Shown in pieces: positions 1 to 10,852 of a stretch of DNA of 64,000 nt (the first letter of the stretch is position 1; every line of letters starts with the position of its first letter). The position numbers and the translations under genes are program-made. The notes beneath the pieces were generated by a model, which saw nothing but the letters and a program-made list of their open reading frames with translations, was not told where the DNA came from and searched no databases. The DNA is from Cladobotryum mycophilum (Eukaryota; Ascomycota; Sordariomycetes; Hypocreales; Hypocreaceae). Location: assembly GCA_036429605.1 (NCBI GenBank), contig JAVFKD010000016.1:372001-436000 (forward strand). Reading direction: 5' to 3'.

Positions 1-379
1 GCAGTGCACGTGACCGTTGGCCAACCACGACGCCCACGTGCCCGGACGAGCTGGACTAATCCGGAGAGAGAGAGCGAGCGAGCGGTGGGGAGTGAAGAAG
101 AACGTTTGTTAGGAATCTTCCAATTTTAGGACCACTGGTCGCAACGACAAGTCTTTTATCTTTTCTTACTACGATTGCTTATTTTATTCGCGCAGTATCT
201 CTATCCTCGAGCATCACTTGGACACGTCGAATTGATCAATCCGGCTGATATTCCATTTCGCTGCGTCACCGCATAAGCACTTACCGAGCTTGTCTGGATT
301 CATTGAGCTTTTCTCAACCTTTCGTCATCGATAAACAAGCAGGACAGCCTCATAGCCAACGACAGTCTTTACCATCACA
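1..379 (+). promoter_or_regulatory. Upstream region of VTC1
   Basis: No gene is visible before the VTC1 start. The stretch holds two CACGTG boxes near the window edge (listed separately), a short GAGA-type repeat around 66-84 and an A/T-richer part leading to the start codon. It probably contains promoter and 5' leader; the transcription start cannot be placed from sequence. Confidence 0.6.
7..40. promoter_or_regulatory. Paired CACGTG boxes (Pho4/NUC-1 type)
   Basis: CACGTG occurs at 7-12 and again at 35-40, 28 bp apart and about 340-370 bp before the VTC1 start codon. The second box reads GCACGTGGG on the minus strand, the flank preferred by yeast Pho4. VTC genes are classical phosphate-regulon targets in yeast, and Neurospora NUC-1 is the filamentous counterpart. 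That these boxes control VTC1 by phosphate is inference. Confidence 0.55.
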
Positions 380-842
380 ATGTCTTCTCAGCCACTTCTC
401 CAGACTGCTCCAGGTCCGTTAAAAGCTTCGGTAGCTTCAATGAGCTCCCAATTGCTAACAGTACCACCCAGGCAAGCGCATCGCCCTGCCCACTCGAGTC
501 GAGCCAAAGGTCTTCTTCGCCAACGAGCGTACATTCCTCTCATGGCTCAACTTCACCGTCATCCTTGGCGCCCTCGCCATTGGCATGCTTAACTTTGGCG
601 ACCGTGTGGCCTTCATCTCCGCCTTCCTCTTCACCGGCGTCGCCATGTTGACCATGATCTACGCCTTGGTCACATACCACTGGAGAGCCAAGTCTATACG
701 AGTCCGCGGACAGGCCGGCTTCGACGACCGCTTCGGACCTACATTCCTTGCCATCATCCTGCTCTTGGCTGTCATTGTCAACTTTGTGCTCAGGATTATG
801 GATCAGTCGAAGAAGCAGAAGGGCGGTCACGCTCACGTTTGA
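380..842 (+). CDS. VTC1: Vacuolar transporter chaperone 1 (VTC1)
   Basis: Small membrane subunit of the VTC complex, which makes polyphosphate from ATP and feeds it into the vacuole. Two exons, 380-413 and 472-842, encode 134 aa. The intron (414-471) has a GT donor, a GCTAAC branch site and an AG acceptor. Splicing joins the start to the conserved block that begins KRIALPTRVEPKVFF. Three hydrophobic segments follow (about residues 30-50, 60-80 and 108-126), separated by basic stretches, as expected of the Vtc1 DUF202-type membrane domain. Yeast Vtc1 is 129 aa, so the length fits. It is not one of the larger VTC subunits because there is no SPX or catalytic tunnel domain. The gene runs towards the Alba-domain gene on the other strand. 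Confidence 0.93.
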
Positions 843-1195
843 GCGGTGGCGAAATTTGAGATTGCCAGAGGGGCACAGAAGCCTCAAAACAAACAGCGAA
901 TTATAATGTTGAGGAACGATTCAGAAACGATTTTTGGATATGGAGCCATGCTGGGCCAAGCGACCATGTGCTGGGATCGATGACGTGGATGTCAGCGTTG
1001 TTTGAATAGTGTATCATGATTTTTGAATGTTGAACTGTAGGAATTTGTTTTATCGCGCTAGAAATTGTACTTTTTTGAATTATGGGTATCACTGAAATAC
1101 TTTTGCCTCTACATGGGAATAATCCGCCAAACGCTTTCTATGCTGTGCTAGTTTCATCCAACATCTTGAAAAGACAGTACCATGCTCAGAGTCTA
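843..1195. other. Gap between convergent genes (VTC1 and Alba gene)
   Basis: About 350 bp between two stop codons facing each other; it must hold both 3' untranslated regions. Only short, unconvincing open frames are present and no terminator motif stands out. Confidence 0.6.
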
Positions 1196-1888
1196 TCACG
1201 ATGCTTCCTCGCTACTGGTCTGTACAGTTACATCCGGCCGTGAACTGAGTTCTGGAACCGCTTCTAGAGAGAGGAATACTCTCAATGATTTAATGATTCG
1301 CACCCTTGGAGGAGGCAATACGGCATTCTCGAATCTGGTCTGCATGGGTTCAAAAGCATCGTCCTCTTCATCGTCCTCTTCGTTCTCTTTTTCATTCTCT
1401 TTTTCTAGGGTCGTCTCATCGACCTTTTGTTTCTTCGGCTTCCTCTCCCTGACCTCTTCTGGTGACTCAAATAGCTGGTTATACTGGTACCACGCCTTGC
1501 CCTTCTCGCTTAGAGCCCTCTTGCACTGCTCCACCACCGTGATCATCTTGCATACGCTCGCCGTACGCGCATGCAGCAACACGACCCTTGGCTTTTCCGA
1601 GGCCGCGGCTGCTGCTTCTGCATGAGGAGCAGCAGTGTCCAGTAGATGCGAAGTGACGTGTACGACGCGCTTGCGGATCTGAGTGGAGGATATTATGGAG
1701 GCGGCGAGGACGCTGTGCTTGGTCGAGAGGTCGGCGACGATGGACTCGTGGGGGCCTATGAGGGCGTGGTTTGTAAGGGCAAGGGTCGTCCCGTCAGCGC
1801 ACGGCTTCTTGGGGGGATGTGTTGTTTGCGGGGGATTGGACGTTTGCTTTCGCTTCTTGGTGGGATTGCTGGGGTGCGAGGTCGACAT
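1196..1888 (-). CDS. Alba-domain nucleic-acid-binding protein
   Basis: Single-exon gene of 230 aa, starting at the ATG at 1888 (sequence context MSTSHPSNPTKKRK); an in-frame extension further upstream is open but looks non-coding. The N-terminus is basic and proline-rich. Residues about 35-130 resemble the Alba fold: a first strand/helix (ALTNHALIGPHESIVADL), then KHSVLAASIISSTQIRKRV, and a later VVLLHARTASVCKMITVVEQ segment matching the central strand and helix that bind RNA or DNA. An Ala-rich insert separates the halves. The C-terminal third has a Glu/Asp/Lys-rich acidic run. Alba proteins in fungi include RNase P/MRP subunits (Pop6-like) and general RNA-binding proteins; I cannot tell which this is. 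Confidence 0.72.
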   Translation of the reverse strand: MSTSHPSNPTKKRKQTSNPPQTTHPPKKPCADGTTLALTNHALIGPHESIVADLSTKHSVLAASIISSTQIRKRVVHVTSHLLDTAAPHAEAAAAASEKPRVVLLHARTASVCKMITVVEQCKRALSEKGKAWYQYNQLFESPEEVRERKPKKQKVDETTLEKENEKENEEDDEEDDAFEPMQTRFENAVLPPPRVRIIKSLRVFLSLEAVPELSSRPDVTVQTSSEEAS

Positions 1889-2804
1889 ATTTGAGGGGCG
1901 GCGTAATTGGAGATTTTGAGATGCTTGATGGGGGAAATACTTGCACAAAAAGTTTGGATGGAGATGGACGAATTTGGTGTTGCATGTGGGGCTACATCGG
2001 TACTTTCCAGAAGTACCTTGAGTGGTGTCGTCCATCCCAACCGACAGCTTGAAGTTGGCTAGATCTTAACATTCATTGCCTAGTCGAAACTGCTGGTCTT
2101 CGACGGGTGCTTTTTTTTTTTTTTGTATGATGACCGAAATATCATTTGCCGTGGATTTACGCTTCATTGCCAATGGATGAGAGCTTGTGTGGAAATTTAG
2201 AAGTGTAAGTTGGAGTATTCACAAAGGAAACTAAGACCTGGCACAATCGGTGACGGGCGACACTTGGGCAACACACTGATAGCACTTACAGTATCCCAAA
2301 CATGCCCAGCAGAGGCCCGCATGAGTGTGTCAAGGAAAACACACCTATACATATACACAGCATACGAACGTGCATCTGTCTATACGAGCGGCGTTTAGCC
2401 ATGGGCCGACCATTCACCTCCTTCAAACCATGAGTTGTGTTCCGGCTTGCCAAACCGACCTGTCAGCGGCAACATATCTCAGCCAAGGTCTCTGTCACCC
2501 CAGCACGGAATGCCACCACACAAGGAGCTCATTGGTTCATTGGCTCCATCATCGAGCCCATCCATTCCAAGATTCCGTCCTGCCAAACCTTGTTCCTTTG
2601 TCCACCGAGCTTAACCTCTTTCGTCGATAAGTAGGGTGATGTTGCCTGATCCTTGGACAAGCCAACCGCACCATTCATGTGAAGGCTACCGCTATTTTGT
2701 TTTGGCTAGGCGTTCAGTGTGTCACGTCAACACGGGGCAAGCCGGGACGGAGTGGAAAAGTGAAGGCCGATAACTTTGAAGCAAAAGTTCATTTGCATTC
2801 ATTC

Positions 2805-2834
2805 GGAGATGGAGATGGAGATGGAGATGGAGAT
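2805..2834. repeat. (GGAGAT)5 microsatellite
   Basis: Five perfect hexamer copies in non-coding DNA. Confidence 0.95.
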
Positions 2835-3896
2835 AGGGGACTTTGCTAAAGAGAGCACGTATTCCGCAAAAAGAATTGGGTCAAGCACTTTAACCGAAGT
2901 GATAGTTGTCAGTTCAGAGCAACAGAGGCTCCATGCAGAAAAGACTGGGCACAGAATGGATGACGCCTCCATAAGCAAGCAGAGAGGAGTGGGGCTTTTG
3001 CTTTCTGAGACCCCCGAAAATGGATCAGAGCCAATATCTGCGACATCGATAGTGAAGTACGATCGGCCCACTAGGCTACCATGGGCATGAAGCAAGAGGA
3101 GGGAAGTTAGCAAGTTAGGCATCATACTATTGTTCGCTAAGATGCAGACAGGAAGATGACAGTATACTCATTTCATTTATACAGGGTTGATTTTACTTTG
3201 ACAGCGTCAAGAAAGAACTATATCCACGGAGCTGAGATGGTAATAGTAACCTTGCAATATGCTTAGAAGCGTCAATATTGCGAGATGCATATCAATTACC
3301 AAAATAGACGATAAGGCAACTTGGAACCGACATGGGGTCAACAGGTGCCTACAAATACTACTTGTACGATACTACCTTTGCCAGGATGCGGAGTACAGGT
3401 AGGTAATGGCAGGTAATGCACTAACAGCGCCGGCATGTGTTGCTTCTTGGAGCTTGTCTTGCGTTCGAAGTCGTTACTGCAATTGGACTCGGGGGATCTT
3501 CCTGCCCAAGGTAAAAAGTACAAGTAAGTTTTGGGGGAGAGTCCGAGCATGTGCGTCGCATTGCTGTCAAAGAAAACAAAACAAAAAAAAACGAGGGATC
3601 CATGGATACAGATGAAATACAAATAAACAAGTACCAAACCAGATGGGCCTTATTATCAATGCTCTTATCAATACTACCTAGTATTTATCGGGCTGCCAGC
3701 TGCCAAAAAAAAAAACAACCCCATTTCTTTTGGCACCCGTCTTTGTCACCAAAACTGGTTCGGTCAGTTGGGTGCCAACAAAAAAAAAACAACGACTACT
3801 CACTTTTTTTGGCTTTCTTTTCAGCGGGCGATGAAAGTATTGATGCACTGCAATGCACCGCTACTCCATGGTTGTTGTTCCTCCCCCTCTTCCTCC

Positions 3897-3925
3897 TTCT
3901 CCTCCTCCTCCTCCTCCTCCTCCTC
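3897..3925. repeat. (CTC)n microsatellite
   Basis: Near-perfect CTC/TCC triplet tract in the intergenic region upstream of the AHC1-like gene. Confidence 0.9.
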
Positions 3926-5783
3926 AAAGAAAGAAAACAAAAGAAAAGGAAAGGAAACAAAAATTCATTCAACCATCACATTACATTCCACACTCTCTTC
4001 TTCCCCTCATTTGCAGACACCTTGTACTTGCAACAAACAAAGGGTGTTTTGTGAGTGAGTGTGTCACTGCTGCCTGCATTCTTGAAAAGTCCACACACAC
4101 TCACACTCACACTCGCATTCTCTCGCTCTCACACTCAAAGCGCATACATACAAACATCACACACGCTCAACAACGACGACACCAACAACTCCAACTCAAC
4201 ATTCACCACCACCTCGCAACACTCGCAAGCAGCAGCATACAAGAACTGGCTGGTGCTTCCCTGCGATAGCGTGGCTGACCTGCCCGGGATCTTCCCCGTC
4301 GATACAAGAGGAGCCTCCCCGGCCAGTCTGTGCCGCGCCCCGATACAAGTCGCATCCACTCCGTCGAGTCGTTGCCTGCAGCCGCAAAGAGGGAATCTGC
4401 AGGTGCCGCTTCTTACCCACTAGCGTTACCGGTACATGTGAGTAAGTCATCGAATTGTACATTTCAAGGACTGATGCTGATTGATATATTTTGCCTGTCG
4501 TTTACAGAGTACATGTCATGCATGGATGAGATACAAGGCGACGCGACTTGATCAAAACAAAAACAAAAACAAAGGCTGCTTCACGCCTCACCTTCCCTCA
4601 AGCAACATTCACTCCAGCCATTACAAACAGTCAACCGGTCAAAGAAGAAAGGAAGAAGAGAGAAGAAGGAAAGAAAAAAAGGTCATTGCTTTGGCTACAA
4701 CATCGCGCACACGGCTGCTTCACCCACTGCTACGTAACTGCAGTAGCGTACCGTACGGAATCCAAAATCTAGCTTTGGCTCACCACTGGCTAGCTGGCTG
4801 GCACCTTGGCCTTGGACCCAACCAACCAACCAAGCTCTCCACTCACACACACACTCAGACTCAGACTCCCCTTGCAGGCTGATCCTTGACGATTTGGGTG
4901 AGGAACTTGAGGGAACTGAGACGAGGACGACAAGCCCATGGCCCACACCCCCAAATCAATCTCCCTCCGCCACGCTCGCCTTAGGCCTTGTTCGCCAGCA
5001 AGAGCCCACTGGTCCACTGGTCCACTCCAGGCCTCCCTCCCTCGGGTTCGACGCCTCCGCCTCCCTGCTCCCCTGCTCTGCTCCCCTGCTCTGCTCCCCT
5101 GCTCGCTCTTCTTGTTCAACAACCAGCAGCCAGCAGCGCCAGCAGGTGTCAGACTCATCACCCGCAAAAAAACAAACCACCTCCTTCACACACACAACGC
5201 CTGAGTCGCCTCCCTCCCCCCTTCCCATTTGATTTGATTTCACTTCTCTCACTCACTCTCCTTTCGCCCTACAAACTTTGTTAATTTCCATCCATCATCA
5301 CCTCCCTTTTACCATCTTTTGTTTTTGGCCCTCTCGCTTCTTTCTCGCCAGAGACTTCATTTTTTCGAGGCTTTCGCTAGCGCTCGACTTCCCTCCTTGA
5401 GCTTACTTTTGCATCCCCCTGTTTTATTCCCCCCTTATCGCACCTTTATTCACTGCAGGCCAGACCCAGCGTCCGACCTGTCCGAAGGCCGCATCATCAA
5501 CCATTCACGCCCCTTCAACCAAAAAAAAATTACTCCCAGCTTTCCCAACTTCCGGTTTTCTGGTTGTGATTACGTCAGCAGTCCATCGCACACATTGCAC
5601 GCCCCACAATAGCTCCTGCTCTGCTGCAGCTCTCCCTTTGCTAGCATCTCCAGTGTTACTCTATCGTATCACTGGGCACATTTTAATTGTGCGCCTTGAT
5701 CGCGTCGCATTTTTTTTAATCTGCGTCGCATAACTCTTTGCGCTTTTCTCCCTTTTTCTTCTTCTTCTTGATAGGGCGTGCTC

Positions 5784-7682
5784 ATGTTGCGACTTTTGGG
5801 CTTCGATTCAAGGGGAAGCGAAAAGACCGTCGAGGACGGTTCATTGCCTGTGAGCAACCTATCAAGTCCAGACTCGTCTATGACTGTATGCGACACAATG
5901 GCTTCGACTGCACCTGGCAGTCTGTCGCCGTCGCCGCAGAAGAGGCGCATGAGCCACGATGACTTGCTAAGCTCAGAAGCACCGACTAAAAAGGCTAAAA
6001 CTTGGTGTGAAAGCTCCGAGTTTACCCAACAGTCGCAGTGCAGCAGCAATGAGGGTTCGGTAACACAAACTCCCAACATGGATGCCGTTCGAGATGTTAT
6101 TCAACACCACTTTGGTCTTGAGATTTTGCTTAAGCACCAGGAATTGAGACTGATCGACCAGGAGCTTGCAAAATGCCAAATCGCACTTGAGCAATTGCGT
6201 CGTTGTCATCTTATACCATATCCGGTCAACTGCCCGACCCCTGATCAGATGCTTGACATCAGCAATGGAAAGGGTCCCGCGGTTGTCGAAAAGGTTGGTG
6301 ATGCAGTTCCTCAGTGGGCGCCGCCTTTTGGCGTGGTCGATGGACCATACGCTCGTCATTACGCCAAGTGGCTCATTCCAGACCCTGCTTTTGATGGTGT
6401 ACAACCAGAATGGCCATATGTACCCGAATCCAGGGTGCGTGGTTCTGTTCCAGAAGGAAGAACAACAAGAAACAGCTACATGGAACCGGGACATGCTCAC
6501 AAGGGACGTCATGCACGTGCTTATGCAGGGCAAAGGCATCAGGCTTTGTCGAATGGCACTGCGACGCCCAAGGAAAAGGCCGGTCCTTGTATCCTAAAGC
6601 GAGCGTTGGATGGCCAGACCGTGAAGCTTGTCTGTTTGGATTGTCACCGAGATAATTTCTCGAGTACCCAGGGCTTTATTAACCACTGCCGTATAGCTCA
6701 CAAGCGTGATTTCAAGAGCCATGAGGAGGCTGCCATTGCCTGCGGGCACCCCATCGATGCCATTGCCAGTGGAATCCCCACTGGAGGAAAGGATGAGAAA
6801 CCAACAACTACCCCAACTGCGGCATCCGTTCACCCCTTTGCGCGTGCGGACATGTCTGAGCAGGAGGCTTATGTAGCCCTTCGGTCTAGGATATCCGACT
6901 CGCTCAAGCTTTACCACCAAGGCAAGTTGTCTGGCGTGAGTAGCATTCCAGCCAAAACCGGCACAGACGCCACCACCACTGCTCCACATGCAACCCAGTC
7001 CAGCCATGATTCTACATTCGAACCATCTCAAGAGACACCCCATCTATCTCGCCTTTTGCAGCGCCGCAGGTTCCAGGGCAGCTTGAAGGACTGCGTGGCC
7101 GACGCGAAAATCAAGATGCCGTTGGAAGATCTGACTCCAGGGGAGGAAATGGAGGACGTCGAATCTTCCTTGTCTTCATTCGATGGCATCAAGGACATTC
7201 CGCCAGCTCGAACCCCCGTGGTCATGCGAATGCCGGCTAGGAGCGTCAAGTCGTCCCTTCCAACAGGTTCCGCAGGTCGTCCGACCAGTAGCAAAGGTCG
7301 CGCTGCTCACATATCACTCATTTCACCCTCAGATACAGACGTACCAATCATATCCAAAAATGCTGCTCTTTCCGATGAAGACTTGGACATGGAAGACGTC
7401 AACCTGAGCCCTAACACGTTAGTTAGTAACAATGCGCCTTCTTTGGTTAGTGACGATGGAGAGTATGACTCGGATGAGGGTTCGTCTGTTTCGGGTGCTA
7501 GTGATTTGGATGCAGACGCAGACGCTGTTTCTGATGTTGCCGAAATCTCTCTGGAAGATGAGCACGATCCGCGAACGATTCGTCGCGGCCCCGTGAAGCT
7601 TCGAAAGGACGATGCAAAGCACGTCACCTTTATTGGTCCGGTCAGAAACGCCGCCAAGGACAGACGCGCACGCAAGCTTTAA
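5784..7682 (+). CDS. AHC1-like C2H2 zinc-finger protein (ADA complex)
   Basis: Single open frame of 632 aa from the first ATG at 5784; later in-frame ATGs (for example 5899, MASTAPGSLSP) could also serve. The N-terminal 60 residues are Ser/Pro-rich with basic clusters (SPQKRRMSHDDLL). Residues about 100-155 form a helical region. The diagnostic part is residues about 270-320: GPCILKRALDGQTVKLVCLD, then a Cys-x2-Cys and a His-x4-His pair (CLDCHRDNF...HCRIAHKRDF). This matches the zinc finger of fungal AHC1-like proteins; yeast Ahc1 holds together the ADA histone acetyltransferase complex. The C-terminal half is acidic and disordered, ending in a basic tail. The role is by family resemblance; another zinc-finger regulator is possible. 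It would act in the nucleus. Confidence 0.68.
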   Translation: MLRLLGFDSRGSEKTVEDGSLPVSNLSSPDSSMTVCDTMASTAPGSLSPSPQKRRMSHDDLLSSEAPTKKAKTWCESSEFTQQSQCSSNEGSVTQTPNMDAVRDVIQHHFGLEILLKHQELRLIDQELAKCQIALEQLRRCHLIPYPVNCPTPDQMLDISNGKGPAVVEKVGDAVPQWAPPFGVVDGPYARHYAKWLIPDPAFDGVQPEWPYVPESRVRGSVPEGRTTRNSYMEPGHAHKGRHARAYAGQRHQALSNGTATPKEKAGPCILKRALDGQTVKLVCLDCHRDNFSSTQGFINHCRIAHKRDFKSHEEAAIACGHPIDAIASGIPTGGKDEKPTTTPTAASVHPFARADMSEQEAYVALRSRISDSLKLYHQGKLSGVSSIPAKTGTDATTTAPHATQSSHDSTFEPSQETPHLSRLLQRRRFQGSLKDCVADAKIKMPLEDLTPGEEMEDVESSLSSFDGIKDIPPARTPVVMRMPARSVKSSLPTGSAGRPTSSKGRAAHISLISPSDTDVPIISKNAALSDEDLDMEDVNLSPNTLVSNNAPSLVSDDGEYDSDEGSSVSGASDLDADADAVSDVAEISLEDEHDPRTIRRGPVKLRKDDAKHVTFIGPVRNAAKDRRARKL

Positions 7683-8775
7683 TCATGCATTTTACGACGA
7701 GCCACCAAGGCTCCACTTTTCACCGCACATAATTCATCACAATTTGTGGCATGATAGAACCGAGTCGTTGGATTCGTTTGTTTTCTTGAAACCCTCACCT
7801 TTTTTCGATTGTACACGCTTTTAGTTGCCATGATGTCTTTCTGCGACGACTTTTTTCCGAGATCAGGTTGATTTCCCTGCATCTTCTCTTTTTCACGTGG
7901 TTATTTTTTTCAGATTCAGGAATGAAGGGATTATGGCGTCAAGGGCCCCTTGAAGACTCTGGGCATTGTGTTTTTGTATTAGAAATTTGAAGATTCAGAA
8001 TGAGCCGGCGCAAAGGGAAAAGGTGCGGCGGCTTGATGACTGCTCTGCTTTTGAGGGTTTGGCAGGAGCATAAAGTGCGAGCACTGATGGCAAATATGTA
8101 GGAAATTTGGGCAGCAATGAAGCGCCTGTTTGTATGATATACCAAGATTCGCGACAATACGCGGGGAATGAATCAATGGCGAGAAGCCTAGGCAAATGAG
8201 ATGATATATAATGGTGAATTTGCGTAGCAGGCCATTGCAATGCTAAGCATATCTAGTGATGGACGAACGCAGTCTCGGACAGAGCACACCAATTCATCCA
8301 CAAGTCAACGGATGGCTCTTGGTTTATTATTGATATGACAAGTCAAGGATTGAATGTTCGTTTATGTTCTACCTCCGAGCTAATACTAGGTTATAAATAG
8401 ATCCCTTTTACTTCGGCATATAATAACTTAGCAACGGAGCTCAATGTAGTGACATTTCCTTATTGATTTCCCACTTGGACAGACATATCAAGGATGCGTT
8501 AAGATGTCAAAGTAGTTATGTGATTGTGGCTAATACCAAAGATATATAAAATGATACTGAAGCGGAAAACTTCTACTACACACCCCGGAAATCCTATGGC
8601 GACACCGATTGCTTGTAATATTCAAGTTGTCAATTATGATTACATAGATATAGGCGTCAATTATACTTTTAGTCCCAACACAACACTCCATACTCCTCCA
8701 TTATCATCCCTCAACGCGTTATTCTCCCTTCACATTCAGACATCCATCCATCACCCCTTCCCTCAACAAGCCCGT
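7683..8775. other. Gap between convergent genes
   Basis: About 1.1 kb between the stop codons of the AHC1-like gene and the GPI-protein gene. A/T-rich towards 8380-8660. It holds two 3' untranslated regions; I see no gene or clear repeat. Confidence 0.6.
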
Positions 8776-9442
8776 TTACAGAATGGCAATGACGGCACCA
8801 ACAGCGGCGGCGAGAAGACCGTTGGCGGCGAGGCCAGCGGCAGCGTTCTTGCCATCAGCAGCGGTGGTGGTAGAGGTCTTGGCAGAGGTGGTCTTGGAAG
8901 CAGGGGTGCTGCCGCTGCCGCTGCCAGCAGATGAAGTGTGAGCAGGGGCGGAGACGGTGGCGACAGGGCCAGAAGAAGAGGCGACGGAGAGAGTGGTGGC
9001 AGCAGTGGTGGGGTGGGTAGCGACGAGAGAAGCGGCGTTGCAGAAAGAGTCAACCTGAGACTTGGCGGCGGGCTGGCGAGAGTCGTGAGGGCAGTTGTTG
9101 TAGCAGCTAGAAAATATATGTAAGTATATGGCGATTTCGGTGAATTACAAGGGATTGGGGTATCGTCTTACGTGAGGATAGCCTGGTAAGCAGAGCAGAG
9201 ACACGCGTAGTTTTGGTTGTTGCCACAGTCGTTGACCTAGCATTTCTTGTTAATAATAGTCTTCCAAGGGAAGAAGACGCTGGAATAGTATTTACCTTGC
9301 TCTGCTCGGTCTCAATGCAGCGGGTGACAATGAAGTCAGCAGCGCAGTCGGAGGTAGGCTGGGCACCAGGAGCAGCGGTAGGAGAAGACTGGGCGTTGGC
9401 ACCAGCGGCGACGAGAAGAGCGAGGGCAGCGAAGAACTTCAT
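8776..9442 (-). CDS. GPI-anchored Ser/Thr-rich cysteine-containing protein
   Basis: Three exons (9442-9296, 9236-9172, 9106-8776) encode 180 aa; both introns (59 and 65 nt) have GT donors and CTAG acceptors. Residues 1-18 (MKFFAALALLVAAGANAQ) are a clear signal peptide. The mature N-terminal half carries about eight cysteines, including DCAADFIVTRC, a CLC pair and CYNNC, spread over all three exons, so the splicing is needed to complete the domain. A Ser/Thr/Ala-rich stalk follows, and the end is a small-residue then hydrophobic tail (about residues 155-180) typical of a GPI-attachment signal. Expected location is plasma membrane or cell wall. The cysteine pattern recalls CFEM-like modules but does not fit them exactly; function unknown. 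Confidence 0.82.
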
Positions 9443-9690
9443 GTTGACTGATTTTGGGGGGGCTGTAAGAGGGTTGTAAAGACTGGATCGTTAAGTTGGA
9501 TGGGTTGATGGTCTGGAGGTCTTGAAAGAGTGACTTGTGAACGATAGAGCAGCGGATAGCGAACAGCGAACGACGATTGGGGATGGGGAAGAGGAAAGAA
9601 GGGAAGGAATTTAAGGGAATGGGCGACCCCAGAGAGTCTTATTTGTTTATGCAACCGCCGGGGGGAGGGTCTGAACGTTGTTTCCCTCAC

Positions 9691-9732
9691 CACCTGCACT
9701 GCACTGCAATGCATTACACTACACTACACTAC
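9691..9732. repeat. Period-5 tandem tract
   Basis: Runs of CTGCA units pass into ACACT units, both 5 bp long, upstream of the GPI-protein gene. Too short to be more than a minisatellite. Confidence 0.7.
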
Positions 9733-10263
9733 GCCCTAGGGAGGCAGGAATTCCTGTTCCTGGACGCGGTAAAGTCGGTCGGTCGGGTAGGGGAAGCTAA
9801 TTCACGGGGCTAATTTGCGAGCCGGGTTTTTTCTGGTTTGTGTGATGTGTGGCTGTGGGCGGGCCAAACAAAAACAACACAAGGCTATTTGGTCTGGTCT
9901 GAGGGTTTGTCTCTGAATTTTTCTTAATGCAATGAATGTTGTTGTTTTTTTTTTTGTTTTTTTTTTCTTGGTGTAATGTTTCGCCCTGTACCAAAAGGCG
10001 GGCATGATAATGAATGAAACGAAATGAAACTTGCTTTTGCATTTCATGTGTGTCTGATATAATTGCCGTGTGCGTTTCGTATGTGTGTGAATAATCTCGT
10101 TTAGACATGGGGGGCCCCCGTTTCGTCAAAAATTCCATCCATCCCTTGCTTTCCCTTCCTGACTCTCACCGGAGGAATTGGAGTCGTATCATTATTATTG
10201 TATTACATGGTAGATACTTTGGGTAGGTATTCCATGTGGCACACATACATATACGAGTACAAT

Positions 10264-10285
10264 ACACACACACACACACACACAC
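10264..10285. repeat. (CA)n microsatellite
   Basis: Perfect CA dinucleotide run in non-coding DNA. Confidence 0.95.
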
Positions 10286-10824
10286 CTCTCCACCAACGCA
10301 CAGCAGTACACATATACATAATTCTATCATATTTTATGCAAAGGCGCGTGCTTTATTGATGCTGCTTTTTTTGTTCCCTCTCACCAATTCCATTCGCATG
10401 TTAATTTATAGTAGCATTCTACTAAAGGAAGCTCAAATCAAGGGAACCAATGGTACAGCAGCAAGTCAGGGGTCGAGACTTCTAGTGAGCGGCTGTTAGT
10501 GGGGGCCGCCCTGTTTACTTTGATGTTAGTGGGTGTTTATAGGGACGGGGGAGAGCTTCCTTCCCAGTGCAAGTCCGGCAGCAGTGCCGAGAGGAAAAAG
10601 TCCAATGGATGGATGGATGGAAATGTTTACTGAACGGGGAAGCGTCTAGCCCTCAAGTCATGAAATGTACAGGTACTACAAGTACTACTCTGTGCTCGTA
10701 ATCATTTCAACACGTCAATTCTCACCGTTTCTTCCATCTTTCCTTTCCTTCCATGTCTTATAAACAGCGTCAGCCAAGAAATACCTACTACTTGTAGGCA
10801 CTTGTAGATGTAGATGTAGTAGTA

Positions 10825-10852
10825 GGTGTGTGTGTGTGTGTGTGTGTGTGTG
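10825..10852. repeat. (TG)n microsatellite
   Basis: Perfect TG dinucleotide run, about 560 bp from the CA run on the same strand, so the two could pair with each other. Confidence 0.95.

Larger units (their letters stand above)
1889..5783. other. 3.9-kb gene-free interval, divergent upstream regions
   Basis: The interval lies between the start codons of the Alba gene (minus) and the AHC1-like gene (plus). Open frames here are short, overlap simple repeats and have no recognisable product. Contents include a GGAGAT repeat (2805-2834), a CTC repeat (3897-3925), a CACA/CTCA-rich stretch near 4090-4135, and long CT-rich tracts (about 5030-5450) typical of fungal promoters and 5' leaders. Splice-like signals occur, so an intron in the AHC1 leader is possible but cannot be shown. 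Confidence 0.6.

Noticed and set aside
1182..1625. Ser-rich open frame opposite the Alba-domain gene
   Set aside because: It is the antisense of the acidic run of the real gene; the Ser repeat is the complement of GAA/GAG codons.
8763..9053. Leu/Pro-rich 96-codon frame in the GPI-protein gene
   Set aside because: Wrong frame of exon 3; the spliced frame gives a signal peptide, ordered cysteines and a GPI tail.
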